Below are positions 44,449 to 53,474 of a stretch of DNA of 64,000 nt, one piece after another. The position numbers were made by a program, and so were the translations under genes. Position 1 is the stretch's first letter. Every line of letters begins with the position of its first letter. The notes under the pieces are model-generated. The model did not search any database and was not told the origin of the DNA. It saw only the letters and a list, made by a program, of their open reading frames with translations. Origin of the DNA: Halobacillus litoralis (lineage in GTDB: Bacteria; Bacillota; Bacilli; Bacillales; Halobacillaceae). Location: contig NZ_JAIVAJ010000002.1 in assembly GCF_020171725.1 (NCBI RefSeq), positions 434,001 to 498,000 on the forward strand, given 5' to 3'.

Positions 44449-44474
44449 TGTAACTTTTTTTATACATAGACGAC
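44449..44474 (+). promoter_or_regulatory. ECF-type promoter of sigX (probable autoregulation)
   Basis: TGTAAC (44449-44454), 16-bp spacer, CGAC (44471-44474). This is the sigma-X consensus of B. subtilis, where sigX transcribes itself. Confidence 0.75.
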
Positions 44475-44501
44475 TATATCATTAAGCAGGAGGTACATGA
44501 C

Positions 44502-45041
44502 GTGAAACGGCTCTTTGATGAATTATACGATCACTATCATCAAGATTTATTCCAATACATCATCTACATGGTCAAAGACCGGAATTTGGCTGAAGACCTT
44601 GTTCAGGATGTGTACATGAAGGTCTTGAAGTCCTACGACAGTTTTGATGGGCGGAGCAGTGAGAAGACTTGGTTGTTTTCCATTGCGCGTCATGTGACCA
44701 TCGACTATTTTAGAAAACAGAAGCGAAAACGAAAACGCATCTTAGATTTTTTTGACTGGGGAGAAAAAGGTGAAGAGTTGCGGGACCAAGCTCGTATGCC
44801 CGAGGAAGTTGCGGTCTTAAACGATGAGATGCAACAGGTGTACCGTGCTCTTGACGACTGCACGCTCGATCAAAGAAGTGTTATTATCCTCAGATATATA
44901 CAAGGGATGTCGATTCAAGAGGCGGCAGAAGTACTGGAGTGGAGTGAAAGTAAGGTCAAGACAACGCAGCATAGGGGAATGAAGGCCTTGAAAAGTAAGC
45001 TTGAGGAAAAGGGACAAGGAGGGGTGCAGCGTGAAGCGTAA
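44502..45041 (+). CDS. sigX: ECF sigma factor SigX
   Basis: A 179-residue ECF sigma factor. Region 2 includes YDHYHQDLFQYIIYMVKDRNLAEDLVQDVYMKVL; region 4 includes the STSESKVKTTQHRGMKAL-type helix (EWSESKVKTTQHRG). Sequence is close to B. subtilis SigX, which controls surface charge (dlt, pssA) and resistance to cationic peptides. GTG start with AGGAGGT upstream. It lies after resE in both organisms and overlaps rsiX by 11 bases. Confidence 0.93.
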   Translation: MKRLFDELYDHYHQDLFQYIIYMVKDRNLAEDLVQDVYMKVLKSYDSFDGRSSEKTWLFSIARHVTIDYFRKQKRKRKRILDFFDWGEKGEELRDQARMPEEVAVLNDEMQQVYRALDDCTLDQRSVIILRYIQGMSIQEAAEVLEWSESKVKTTQHRGMKALKSKLEEKGQGGVQREA

Positions 45042-46131
45042 ATCTTATGATGACAACCAGATCGAAAACCTCGTGAAACAACTCCCTTCCGTGCAAGATC
45101 AACAACGAAAAGACGAATTATATCAAAACGTTCAAAAGAAAATGAATAAATCCGAGAAGAAAAAAGCCCCTTGGCTCGTTCCTGCGTTCGCATCTGTTGC
45201 TGTAGTACTGGTCATGGTTATGATCATTCCTTCGATTTGGAGTTCGATGAATCTCCAATTCCAATCCAGCCAGCCTGAAATGGGGGAAGAAAGTGGAGGT
45301 GAGTCCTCTTCTGGTGATGAAGCGTCAAGTTCAGAACAAGCAACGATGGAATCAGCCGATACAGCCATGCCGGCATTAAATCGGATGACCACTTCCCGAG
45401 TAGAAGGAAAGCCGATGGTGTACTTTGACAGTCAGGCTCAAGTCGTGGTCCCGGTATCGTGGGTAACAAACGAGCCAGTGCCCGATGAAGATCTTTCTTC
45501 CATAGCCGCTGAAGCTTACGGATTGACAGAACCATCCGCACGCTACTCATTTGAAATGGAGAATAATGAGGCGAACGTTGTTTTTCCTGCAGGTTTTAAA
45601 GCGAAGGGCAGTGCGACCGAAAATGCCATAGTCCGTTCGATTCAATGGAGGGCAGAAGCAAACAGCGCAATCCGGATCAATGTGAGTACCGAAGAGGGAG
45701 GCCCGGTGAACTTAGGAAACCGTGGAGAGGTGACACAGTTGTCTACGATTGAATCATCATCTTATGTCTATCATCTGTTCACCTCTACAACAGGCGTTCA
45801 GTTCCTCGTCCCCGTACCATTCGAAGGCACGATAGAGGAAGCCCTAGAAAGCCTGAAGAGAGATCAGTCAAACACTTCGGCGCCGGTCCCCCCGCACCTA
45901 GTGTTTGAACAAATTGACACAACGGATGACATCCTGAATCTAACGGTCAGCCACGACAGTTGGAGGGTGGACCAAAACCGCATGACCGCTGTTGAAGCCA
46001 TCTTGATGACGGCCAAACAATACGGGTTTGAAGAAGTCCAGTTTCAGGGAATAACTCCATCAGAGGATGCTGAGTTTGATTATACAAAACCTATTCCCGT
46101 GCCTGGAAATGTAAATCCATTACAACCATAA
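45031..46131 (+). CDS. rsiX: Anti-sigma-X factor RsiX
   Basis: A 366-residue single-pass membrane protein. An N-terminal cytoplasmic segment (1-45) would hold SigX; one helix follows (about 49-70), then a Ser/Glu-rich linker and a large extracytoplasmic domain. Length is close to B. subtilis RsiX (368). Start GTG 45031 has AAGGAGGGG upstream, within the end of sigX, giving translational coupling. Confidence 0.88.
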   Translation: MKRKSYDDNQIENLVKQLPSVQDQQRKDELYQNVQKKMNKSEKKKAPWLVPAFASVAVVLVMVMIIPSIWSSMNLQFQSSQPEMGEESGGESSSGDEASSSEQATMESADTAMPALNRMTTSRVEGKPMVYFDSQAQVVVPVSWVTNEPVPDEDLSSIAAEAYGLTEPSARYSFEMENNEANVVFPAGFKAKGSATENAIVRSIQWRAEANSAIRINVSTEEGGPVNLGNRGEVTQLSTIESSSYVYHLFTSTTGVQFLVPVPFEGTIEEALESLKRDQSNTSAPVPPHLVFEQIDTTDDILNLTVSHDSWRVDQNRMTAVEAILMTAKQYGFEEVQFQGITPSEDAEFDYTKPIPVPGNVNPLQP

Positions 46132-46136
46132 CCAAT

Positions 46137-46171
46137 CCCCCTTGCACGAATGGTGTGAGGGGGTTCTTTCT
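46137..46171 (+). terminator. Probable terminator of sigX-rsiX
   Basis: CCCCCT pairs with AGGGGG through an irregular middle, followed by a T-rich tail. Confidence 0.6.
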
Positions 46172-46242
46172 TTACTTTTTGATAGGTTAAAATTACGGTC
46201 TCATGTTAAACTAGAAGAGATGTGAGAAGGGGACGATCCACA

Positions 46243-46695
46243 ATGGAAAGAGATGATTTAAGAAGCCAGGTTTCAGAAAAGATGAAACTGATTCGAGTGG
46301 AATATGATTACACTCAGAACAGAATGGCAGAATGTCTCGGGCTTTCAAAGAAAACACTTGTTCAAATCGAGAAAGGGAGATCGACGGCAGGATGGACGAC
46401 AGTCGTAGCTGTATGTGCACTTTTTCAACATAGTGAAGTGTTGAAAGGAATCCTAGGAGATGCTCCGCTTGAAATCGTAGAAACGCTTGCCCACCAGCAA
46501 GTCGAGCGTCCGGCTGGTCAGACGATGGGTGGTAAGGTGTGGTGGCAGAATATTGAAGAGAGCGAATCGTTTATTCTTCAACAGAATTTAATTAGCCAGC
46601 ATTACCGGATTATTGACCAACACTATCAGCGCTGGTACTCGAGTTTTGAAGAGTCGGAGGCCAAAACACGTTTCGATGAATTAACAAACAACTAA
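46243..46695 (+). CDS. XRE-family HTH regulator
   Basis: A 150-residue protein with an N-terminal Cro/CI-type helix-turn-helix (RVEYDYTQNRMAECLGLSKKTLVQIEKGRS, about residues 20-50) and a C-terminal helical domain with many aromatic and His residues (QHYRIIDQHYQRWYSSFEE). The target is unknown. It is convergent with the ferredoxin gene, 30 bp apart, with a hairpin between them. AAGGGGA precedes the ATG; the longer frame from 46222 is rejected. Confidence 0.8.
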   Translation: MERDDLRSQVSEKMKLIRVEYDYTQNRMAECLGLSKKTLVQIEKGRSTAGWTTVVAVCALFQHSEVLKGILGDAPLEIVETLAHQQVERPAGQTMGGKVWWQNIEESESFILQQNLISQHYRIIDQHYQRWYSSFEESEAKTRFDELTNN

Positions 46696-46719
46696 AAACC
46701 CCCTTCAACGGAAGGGGGG
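46694..46719 (-). terminator. Terminator of fer
   Basis: CCCCCTT pairs with AAGGGGG around a short loop; on the minus strand it is followed by five T. It overlaps the last bases of the HTH gene. Confidence 0.8.
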
Positions 46720-46725
46720 AAGAAA

Positions 46726-47004
<279 letters not shown>

Positions 47005-47065
47005 TTAAAGGGCTGGAGGTCTTATTTCAATCAAACCGTCTGCATTTGGAAAAGGAGGACCCATC

Positions 47066-48139
47066 ATGCTGCAGGAAATCGTTCTTATTTGTATCAAGCA
47101 TATGAAAGAGGAACGAACCGTCTCAGGAATCTATCACTTATTAACGGGCAAACGTTCATCACAGACGATGCAGGATGCGAAGGCCTATCAGCTTTCATCC
47201 TTCTTCGGGGTGCATAAATCTTTAGAGAGACACGAATTAACCGAGGTGCTGCAATCTCTAGAAGAGAAAGAGATGATTGTCACTGACGAGTTGTATGCTC
47301 GCTTGACAAAAAAGGGGGCATTGTACCTCAAACAAAGAGACATTCAAAATCAGCTGAGTGGATTTAGAGGGCTGGATTACCACCAGGTGACGCCCGTATT
47401 GACTAAGCGGCTGTTGCTGCTCATTCAGACGGTTACCAACCTTAACGGAAAAAAGAATTCCTTTGTTCCTATTATAGACGATGCGGGAGTCCAAGCATGG
47501 GTGAGAGGCGTTTATTCCAGCAAACGTCACCAGCTGGAGTCTTTTGTTGCGACCCTTTATGAAGAGTTAAATACTGTACTCGAGGCATGCTCTAAGAGGG
47601 AGGCCTATCTTTTTGTGTGCCGTCTTACAGGAAATGGGCAAGTTGGTTCCACATATGACCAGCTTGCGGATGAATGCCATATCAAAAAATGGGATGTTCA
47701 CCTGCACTTAGAACGCGTCATGCATCAAATGATACATATAGTGAAAGCAGACCCTTCAAGCTTTTCAGCGCTTTCATTGTGTTTGGAAGGTCTGGGTTCA
47801 TCCAGTCTTATTACCGAGTCTGCGAAACGGACGTATTATTACGTCGAAAGAGGCTGGACAATCGAAGAGATCGTTCAAAAGAGAAGGCTAAAAGAAAGCA
47901 CTATCCAAGACCACATCGTAGAGGCAGCGCTCGTTCTTCCTGATTTTAGGATTGAATCCTTTGTCTCTCTTGAAGGTCAGTCCCTAATTGTTACGATGGC
48001 ACGCTCTCTACAGACGAAACGTCTGAAAGAAATTTATCTGGGGTTGAAGGAAGAGTTCAGCTATTTCCAGATTCGCCTGACCCTTGCTCACCATCAACAT
48101 CATTCTAGAGAGGAGTCTCTTCATGGATCGGTTAATTGA
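47066..48139 (+). CDS. ypbB: Helix-turn-helix domain protein YpbB
   Basis: A 357-residue protein with a C-terminal HTH_40-type domain (ERGWTIEEIVQKRRLKESTIQDHIVEAAL, residues about 267-295), the module otherwise found at the end of some RecQ helicases. It overlaps recQ by 17 bp, as in B. subtilis, and probably acts with it, since this RecQ lacks that domain. The N-terminal 250 residues have no recognised fold. Confidence 0.85.
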   Translation: MLQEIVLICIKHMKEERTVSGIYHLLTGKRSSQTMQDAKAYQLSSFFGVHKSLERHELTEVLQSLEEKEMIVTDELYARLTKKGALYLKQRDIQNQLSGFRGLDYHQVTPVLTKRLLLLIQTVTNLNGKKNSFVPIIDDAGVQAWVRGVYSSKRHQLESFVATLYEELNTVLEACSKREAYLFVCRLTGNGQVGSTYDQLADECHIKKWDVHLHLERVMHQMIHIVKADPSSFSALSLCLEGLGSSSLITESAKRTYYYVERGWTIEEIVQKRRLKESTIQDHIVEAALVLPDFRIESFVSLEGQSLIVTMARSLQTKRLKEIYLGLKEEFSYFQIRLTLAHHQHHSREESLHGSVN

Positions 48140-49646
48140 GGAGCTGAAAAATAACTTCGGATACGATCATTTTCGAGATGGCCAAAGAACCATTATTGAA
48201 GATGTCATGAATGGTCGGGATACGCTCGGGATTTTACCAACAGGAACAGGGAAGTCACTCTGTTACCAGTTGCCAGCCCATTTGTTAAAGGGGGTCACGG
48301 TAGTCGTTTCCCCTTTGATTTCCTTGATGGTCGATCAGGTGAAACAGTTGAAAGCCCAAGGGATCAAGGCTGTAACAGCTATCAACAGCTTTATGGATCG
48401 TAACGAAAGGATCCGTGTTACGAAAAACCTGGATCGTTATAAACTCATCTACGTTTCGCCTGAGATGCTGCAGAATGACGATATTGTGGATGGGCTCAAG
48501 AGAACGGGCGTCGATTTATTTGTCATCGACGAAGCGCATTGCATTTCCCAGTGGGGACACGAATTCAGGACAGATTATTTAAAGTTGCATCTTGTCATTG
48601 AAGAACTAGGGGATCCTACTGTGCTGGCGTTGAGTGCGACGGCTACGCCTGAGGTGCAGGATGATATCCTGGAGAAACTGAACAAGCCAGATATGAATAA
48701 ACGGATTCATCCAATGGATAAAACGAATATCAGTTTTGCTGTTAAGCACGTCACCACTCCTGAAAGCAAACTTATCGAAATCACTCAACTTCTCGAACGT
48801 ACCCATGTTCCGACGATGATATATTTTTCAAGCAGGCAGTGGGCGGAACGCGTGGCAACAGAGCTTCAGACGAAATTGAATAAAAGAATTGCCTTCTACC
48901 ATGGCGGCATGGAACAAACGGATCGTATGCTCGTCCAACAACAATTTATGAACGACCAATTGGACATCATTTGCTGCACGAGCGCATTCGGAATGGGGGT
49001 CGACAAGAAAAATATCCGATTGATTATACACTTTCACTTTCCACCTCAGCTCGAGTCGTTCATTCAAGAGATTGGACGAGCTGGGAGGGACGGTGCTGCA
49101 TCAGCGAGCTTGCTTCTCTATGCTCCAAAGGATCACTATCTTCCACAAATGTTAATCGAAAGTGAGCTTCCCGACGTGAACCGCCTCCCTGGAATATTAA
49201 ATTACGTGGAACGTAAGAGAGGACAAAATGGTGTCTTGCCCCTAGACGAAGTGATCATTGGCGATCTTGAACTCTCTGAATCGCAGTGGAATTTTATTCA
49301 TTTTCAAATGGAGCAAGCTGGAATGGTAGATAACAGACACATCATGAAGCCGACTGAAGACCCTGACTTTTTACAAAAGTTGACCATGCTTGTACAGGAA
49401 CGATGGACATATAAACAGAACAAGCTGAATGAGATGGTACATTGGATTCATGAAACGGGCTGCCGCCGTGTTTCGCTTTACCAATCTTTTCAGGACAACA
49501 CTCGACTTCCTGAGGTTCCTTGCTGCGATGCTTGTGAGTTTGACATTGACGAGATTGAATGGCAGGAAGTGAACAGAACCGAAATCGCAGGTGGCACGTG
49601 GGAAGAACGTTTAGCTTCGATATTTGGCAGGGGAGTCGCTCGATGA
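48123..49646 (+). CDS. recQ: ATP-dependent DNA helicase RecQ (RecS type)
   Basis: A 507-residue superfamily 2 helicase. Motif 0 is FRDGQRTII, Walker A is TGTGKS (Lys44), motif II is VIDEAHCISQWGHEFR, and motif VI is QEIGRAGRDG. The RecQ-Ct zinc-binding cysteines are reduced to a C-terminal CCDAC group; no HRDC domain is present. This short form equals RecS of B. subtilis. It unwinds stalled forks for repair. Its stop overlaps the ypbD start. Confidence 0.94.
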   Translation: MDRLIEELKNNFGYDHFRDGQRTIIEDVMNGRDTLGILPTGTGKSLCYQLPAHLLKGVTVVVSPLISLMVDQVKQLKAQGIKAVTAINSFMDRNERIRVTKNLDRYKLIYVSPEMLQNDDIVDGLKRTGVDLFVIDEAHCISQWGHEFRTDYLKLHLVIEELGDPTVLALSATATPEVQDDILEKLNKPDMNKRIHPMDKTNISFAVKHVTTPESKLIEITQLLERTHVPTMIYFSSRQWAERVATELQTKLNKRIAFYHGGMEQTDRMLVQQQFMNDQLDIICCTSAFGMGVDKKNIRLIIHFHFPPQLESFIQEIGRAGRDGAASASLLLYAPKDHYLPQMLIESELPDVNRLPGILNYVERKRGQNGVLPLDEVIIGDLELSESQWNFIHFQMEQAGMVDNRHIMKPTEDPDFLQKLTMLVQERWTYKQNKLNEMVHWIHETGCRRVSLYQSFQDNTRLPEVPCCDACEFDIDEIEWQEVNRTEIAGGTWEERLASIFGRGVAR

Positions 49647-50242
49647 GACGGAACAGACAAGCAGAACTCATCCGACAAATGAGCGATCGTGAAGTGACGC
49701 TCCAGTTAGTGATCACGCAACTGATTCTGCTCGTTACGGCTTTAGTGGTCAGTTTATTTGTATTCGATGCATTCTGGGCAGATTGGCTTACATTCTTCCC
49801 TATTACTATTGAGAAATGGTTATGGTATGGAGTCTTTCCGGGTGTTTTGATTCTTCTCATCGATCTCATGCTGATGTATAGTCTTCCTAAGAAGTATTAC
49901 GATGATGGGGGTATCAATGAAAAAGTTTTTGAGAATCGGTCCGTGCTCAGCATTCTTTTTCTTACCCTGCTGATTGCGTTTAGTGAAGAGATGCTGTTCC
50001 GTGGTGTTCTGCACACGTCACTTGGGTATATACCTGCAAGCATTCTTTTTGCTGTGATTCATTTCCGCTACTTGACTAAACCGGTACTGATCATCTCTGT
50101 ACTATTTGTAAGCTTCTTGATTGGATACATGTTCGAGGTGACAGGGAACCTTACTGTTACCATAACCGCGCACTTTATCGTCGACTTCGTACTGGGACTT
50201 TGGATACGCTTTGGCAAATGGGGTGGAAATGATGGAAAATAG
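49643..50242 (+). CDS. ypbD: CPBP family membrane protease (CAAX-like) YpbD
   Basis: A 199-residue membrane protein of the Abi/CPBP family with about six helices. Motifs: EExxxR in SEEMLFRG, FxxxH in FAVIHFRY, and HxxxD-like in AHFIVDFV. Substrate is unknown. Starts by ATGA overlap with recQ, as in B. subtilis. Confidence 0.88.
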   Translation: MRRNRQAELIRQMSDREVTLQLVITQLILLVTALVVSLFVFDAFWADWLTFFPITIEKWLWYGVFPGVLILLIDLMLMYSLPKKYYDDGGINEKVFENRSVLSILFLTLLIAFSEEMLFRGVLHTSLGYIPASILFAVIHFRYLTKPVLIISVLFVSFLIGYMFEVTGNLTVTITAHFIVDFVLGLWIRFGKWGGNDGK

Positions 50243-50546
50243 GAAAAGTCAGGATCAAGCTGAAGCTTTACGAGCCTATAAAGAGGAAGAAGGATTCCAG
50301 GAGTACGTGTCGGTGCTTGATCTGCCTCCACGTAGTGAAGTGCATGAATCTTCAAAGAAGCAGACGAAGTGGAAGCTGAACATTCTCTGGATCAGGTTTT
50401 TATTCATTCTTCTTATTCTGCTGATTGCGGTATTTTTATCCCAGCCCTACTGGGGAGAGTGGTTCGGGACGTTTCAGTCAGAGAATCCAATCATAATCGA
50501 TGAGCAGCCTTTGCATGATGAAGTGACTGTAGAAAGAAATGAATGA
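50232..50546 (+). CDS. Single-pass membrane protein at the ypbE position
   Basis: A 104-residue protein: about 48 charged N-terminal residues (with LDLPPRSEVHESSKKQTKWK), one helix (about 50-70), and a short acidic tail. It takes the place of ypbE after ypbD, but B. subtilis YpbE is longer and carries a LysM domain that is absent here. Its start overlaps the end of ypbD. Function unknown. Confidence 0.68.
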   Translation: MENRKSQDQAEALRAYKEEEGFQEYVSVLDLPPRSEVHESSKKQTKWKLNILWIRFLFILLILLIAVFLSQPYWGEWFGTFQSENPIIIDEQPLHDEVTVERNE

Positions 50547-50625
50547 GTAAAGGTGGGGCGGCAACAGCCTGTATGGTTAGACATGTCGTTAACATTTTTA
50601 TGAAAACAAATGATAGCAAACGTAG

Positions 50626-50661
50626 AAAAGGAACGTACCTTTCGTAAGGTACGTTCCTTTT
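50626..50661. terminator. Bidirectional terminator between the ypbE-position gene and cotJC
   Basis: AAAAGGAACGTACCT pairs perfectly with AGGTACGTTCCTTTT around a six-base loop. Confidence 0.88.
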
Positions 50662-50687
50662 CACATAACCTGATAAATGATTTAGGG

Positions 50688-51257
50688 TTAAAAGTACTGT
50701 TTGCGATCTCGCTCGAACTTTAGGATCTCGACCGCCTCACGGAATCGTTGAGAATGCACAACCTCTCGTTCTCTAAGAAACTTCAAGCTGTCGTTCAAAC
50801 ATGGATCGTCCGACATGTTGATGATCCATTGATACGTCGCCCTCGCTTTTTCTTCTGCAGCAATGTCCTCGTATAAGTCTGCGATCGGATCCCCTTTTGC
50901 GGCTATGTACGTAGCCGTCCAAGGTGTTCCGGCAGCGTTGTTGTAGAAGAGGGCATGGTCGTGATTCGCAAAATGAGCACCGAGACCAGCTTCCTTCATT
51001 TGTTCTGGTGTCGCATCTTTCGTGAGTTTATAAATCATGGTAGCAATCATCTCTAAATGAGCGAATTCCTCTGTCCCGATGTCTGTCAAAAGCCCAATGA
51101 CCTTATCGGGGATGGTGTAACGCTGATTCAAGTATCGCAAGGCGGCCGATAATTCCCCATCCGCACCTCCGTATTGCTCAACGAGGTATTTGGCGAGCCT
51201 CGGGTTGCACTCGGTCACTTTTACCGGATATTGCAGCTTCTTTTCGTAATACCACAT
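50688..51257 (-). CDS. cotJC: Spore coat protein CotJC (manganese catalase family)
   Basis: A 189-residue ferritin-like helical protein, the same length as in B. subtilis. Metal-binding Glu/His are in DIGTEEFAHLEMI and AAEEKARATYQWII...REREVVHSQRF. It is assembled into the inner spore coat and resembles dimanganese catalases. The ATG at 51257 follows TGAGGAGG; the longer frame crosses cotJB and is rejected. Last of the cotJABC operon. Confidence 0.95.
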   Translation of the reverse strand: MWYYEKKLQYPVKVTECNPRLAKYLVEQYGGADGELSAALRYLNQRYTIPDKVIGLLTDIGTEEFAHLEMIATMIYKLTKDATPEQMKEAGLGAHFANHDHALFYNNAAGTPWTATYIAAKGDPIADLYEDIAAEEKARATYQWIINMSDDPCLNDSLKFLREREVVHSQRFREAVEILKFERDRKQYF

Positions 51258-51273
51258 GTCTTGATCCTCCTCA

Positions 51274-51537
51274 CTATAATTGCCACGGCCAAGGACCATC
51301 TTTCCAGTTCCACGGATAACCGGAGAAGCTGGCTCCATATTGTCGTAAAGGACCAAAATGTTGTTCGTAGACATTTTTCAAATCCCGACTTTCGACAGCC
51401 AGTTGGTTAAACTGTTGAATGGCCTGTGAATCTTGAGGGTGAGTGTCCAAATAGAGAGTTAGCTCGACGAGGGCAAAATCGACGACTTGAATTTTCTCCA
51501 TCAATTCATAGCGGTCAGCCTTCGGTGCTTTGTTCAC
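51274..51537 (-). CDS. cotJB: Spore coat protein CotJB
   Basis: An 87-residue coat protein, same length as in B. subtilis, with the family segment VVDFALVELTLYLDTHPQD and an aromatic tail (SGYPWNWKDGPWPWQL). Start is GTG at 51537 with AAGGAGG upstream, inside the end of cotJA. It cooperates with CotJA and CotJC in the coat. Confidence 0.94.
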   Translation of the reverse strand: MNKAPKADRYELMEKIQVVDFALVELTLYLDTHPQDSQAIQQFNQLAVESRDLKNVYEQHFGPLRQYGASFSGYPWNWKDGPWPWQL

Positions 51538-51748
51538 GGTAGCCGCCTCCTTCTAGTGGGTAAGGATCGTAAAGACTCGGCCATAATGTTCCTTTGTACA
51601 AAGCTTCTTTCAGACTGTATTGAGGGAGGTTGGGTTGTTGGAATCCTAAATAGAGATTGGGTGGTGTAGCATAGCAGATCGGAGTTCTAGGGGGGCACGG
51701 GTCAAAAGGGCTGTAGTAAGGCTGATAACATTTCACCGGTGTGTACAT
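51515..51748 (-). CDS. cotJA: Spore coat-associated protein CotJA
   Basis: A 77-residue Pro/Tyr-rich protein beginning MYTPVKCYQPYYSPFDPCPP. It is needed for placing CotJC in the coat. ATG 51748 follows AAAGGTGATGA. First of the operon and overlapping cotJB by 23 bp. A sigma-E-like promoter lies just upstream. Confidence 0.9.
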   Translation of the reverse strand: MYTPVKCYQPYYSPFDPCPPRTPICYATPPNLYLGFQQPNLPQYSLKEALYKGTLWPSLYDPYPLEGGGYREQSTEG

Positions 51749-51776
51749 CTCATCATCACCTTTCTTCTCATGTTCA

Positions 51777-51805
51777 TACCTATGCAAAATCCGGAACATG
51801 TATTC
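51777..51805 (-). promoter_or_regulatory. Candidate sigma-E promoter of cotJ
   Basis: On the minus strand GAATACA (51805-51799), 14-bp spacer, CATAGGTA (51784-51777). cotJ is a sigma-E operon in B. subtilis. Confidence 0.5.
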
Positions 51806-51879
51806 AGTCTATAAAAAAGGGATTCTTCAGGCGGTTGGAGAAATAGTTATAGAATCAGAATAATGTAGAGGTGATCAGA

Positions 51880-52512
51880 ATGTTTGTCAAAAGTATCATG
51901 AAACCGCCGCACAAATCGTACACGGCGAAGAGCAGCGAACCATTGAAGACGGTGCTATCCTTTTTGAATGATAAAGATATCGACTGTGTCCCTGTGTTAG
52001 AGGGGCGGACCTTTGTGGGGATGGTATCGAAAGAAGCGGTTTACCAATCGTTCTTTGAAAAGGAAATGGATAAGGATAGCTTCCTTAATGAGACGACAGC
52101 TGGTGAAATTGCTGTTAAAAAGGACTTATATATCCACGATGAAGAGGTATTTGAGCGTACTTTACCTTCGTTCAAAGGATTTCCGGTATTAGCAGTTGTG
52201 GATCGTGATAAGCAGTTTCTTGGTTTAATTACGAGATACGACGTATTAGAGCAGTTTGAAAGTGCTTTCGGCGTCAAGAAACAAGGAGTTCGAATCGCCT
52301 TCACATCTGAAGAATCAGAAGGTAGGATTGAGCGTCTCGGAGATATTATTAAAAGCTATCATGAGAATGTCATTTCGCTTGCGACTTTCGATGAAACCGA
52401 CAAACTGGCACGACGAATCGTTCTCAAGGTCGAAAAAAGTGATAATATTGAAGCCTTTACGAAGAAGTTGGAGAAATCAGGGTTTCGAATACTTAGCGTG
52501 AAAGAAGTGTAA
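51880..52512 (+). CDS. CBS-domain protein
   Basis: A 210-residue protein with two CBS motifs (about residues 1-60 and 70-130) and a C-terminal 70-residue segment (LGDIIKSYHENVISLATFDE to RILSVKEV) that looks like an ACT-type small-molecule fold. CBS pairs bind adenosyl ligands to regulate partners; no partner gene is adjacent. AGAGGTGA precedes the ATG. The last codons form the first arm of its own terminator. Confidence 0.78.
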   Translation: MFVKSIMKPPHKSYTAKSSEPLKTVLSFLNDKDIDCVPVLEGRTFVGMVSKEAVYQSFFEKEMDKDSFLNETTAGEIAVKKDLYIHDEEVFERTLPSFKGFPVLAVVDRDKQFLGLITRYDVLEQFESAFGVKKQGVRIAFTSEESEGRIERLGDIIKSYHENVISLATFDETDKLARRIVLKVEKSDNIEAFTKKLEKSGFRILSVKEV

Positions 52513-52545
52513 AGCTGCTGTTTACAGCAGCTTTACACTTCTTTC
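52500..52545 (+). terminator. Long perfect hairpin covering the CBS gene stop codon
   Basis: Twenty-one base perfect arms (52500-52520 and 52525-52545) with a four-base loop. The left arm encodes the last residues and stop. Tail is CTTTC within the arm rather than a long T run, so efficiency is uncertain. Confidence 0.7.
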
Positions 52546-52621
52546 GAGTAATATCACTTTCTTATCATCTCAGCTGTATGGTAAGATGGATTTTACTTTC
52601 TCTTTCGAGGATGGTGTTCAC

Positions 52622-53395
52622 ATGTTGACTTCTTTTATCATTCTCTTTCTCTTGTTGATTTGTATGTCAGGCTATATGCTGTTCCGCGCACAGTATGATC
52701 ATGTTCGCTTTCATCAAATAACAGACCATCAATATCCCTCATCCACCCCTCTCAACATTTTGTTTATATCTGATATACATAATCGAGTCATCAAGCAGGA
52801 GACGCTTCGTTCGCTGACAGATGTCGATTTGGTCATCATCGGAGGAGATCTTGTGGATCGCCGTACCCCTTTGAAGAAACTTAAAGAAAACTTGAGCACT
52901 CTTCAATCATTCGGAGCGCCGATCTTCTTTGTGCCGGGTAATAATGACCATGAACTGGAAGGCGGTGACCTCATCTCGCTTCTCGAAAAGGAAGAGGTCA
53001 AGGTGCTTGCCAATGAAGATCAGAAGATTTCTCTTCACGGTTCGGATTTTCTATTAAGCGGTTTAGATCCTTATTTTTTGAAACCGAGGCGCAGGATGAA
53101 GTCAGCCATCCACGATACGAGGAGCTATCAAATCTTATGTGTCCACGATCCGTTTGTTTTTGAGCGGATGAACCGCGAAGACCGACAGAAATTCCGTCTT
53201 ATTTTGACAGGGCACACCCATGGTGGGCAGATCCGCTTCCTTGGTATAGGACCCTACAAAAGAGGTGGAATGAAATTGGAGGGGAGTCAGCACTTTCTCA
53301 TAAGCGAGGGGTACGGGACTTCTTTGGTTCCGCTCAGGTTGGGAACCGCTGCGGAGTGTCACATGATTGAAATATCCGGCATCGATGCGTTGTGA
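52622..53395 (+). CDS. ypbG: Metallophosphoesterase YpbG
   Basis: A 257-residue calcineurin-like phosphoesterase with an N-terminal membrane anchor (about 3-22). Metal motifs in order: SDIHN, GGDLVDR, GNNDHE, and TGHTHGGQ, plus the VHDP histidine. It resembles YkuE-like enzymes; the substrate is unknown. The ATG at 52622 follows GAGGATGGTG; an in-frame ATG at 52586 is possible. Position before mecB/gudB follows B. subtilis. Confidence 0.85.
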   Translation: MLTSFIILFLLLICMSGYMLFRAQYDHVRFHQITDHQYPSSTPLNILFISDIHNRVIKQETLRSLTDVDLVIIGGDLVDRRTPLKKLKENLSTLQSFGAPIFFVPGNNDHELEGGDLISLLEKEEVKVLANEDQKISLHGSDFLLSGLDPYFLKPRRRMKSAIHDTRSYQILCVHDPFVFERMNREDRQKFRLILTGHTHGGQIRFLGIGPYKRGGMKLEGSQHFLISEGYGTSLVPLRLGTAAECHMIEISGIDAL

Positions 53396-53408
53396 AGAAT
53401 ATACAGAT

Positions 53409-53438
53409 TTTACATGCTCAATGTTGTAACGATATAAT
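53409..53438 (+). promoter_or_regulatory. Promoter and dyad of the B12-binding regulator gene
   Basis: TTTACA (53409-53414), 18-bp spacer, TATAAT (53433-53438). Between the boxes an inverted repeat TTACA (53410-53414) and TGTAA (53425-53429), ten bases apart, is a likely operator. Confidence 0.6.
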
Positions 53439-53474
53439 AATGATAAAACTACTCAAGTGTGTGGAGGCAATCTT

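Noticed and set aside
49342..49869. Antisense frame of 175 codons across the recQ-ypbD junction
   Set aside because: Both opposing genes have clear motifs; the frame has none.
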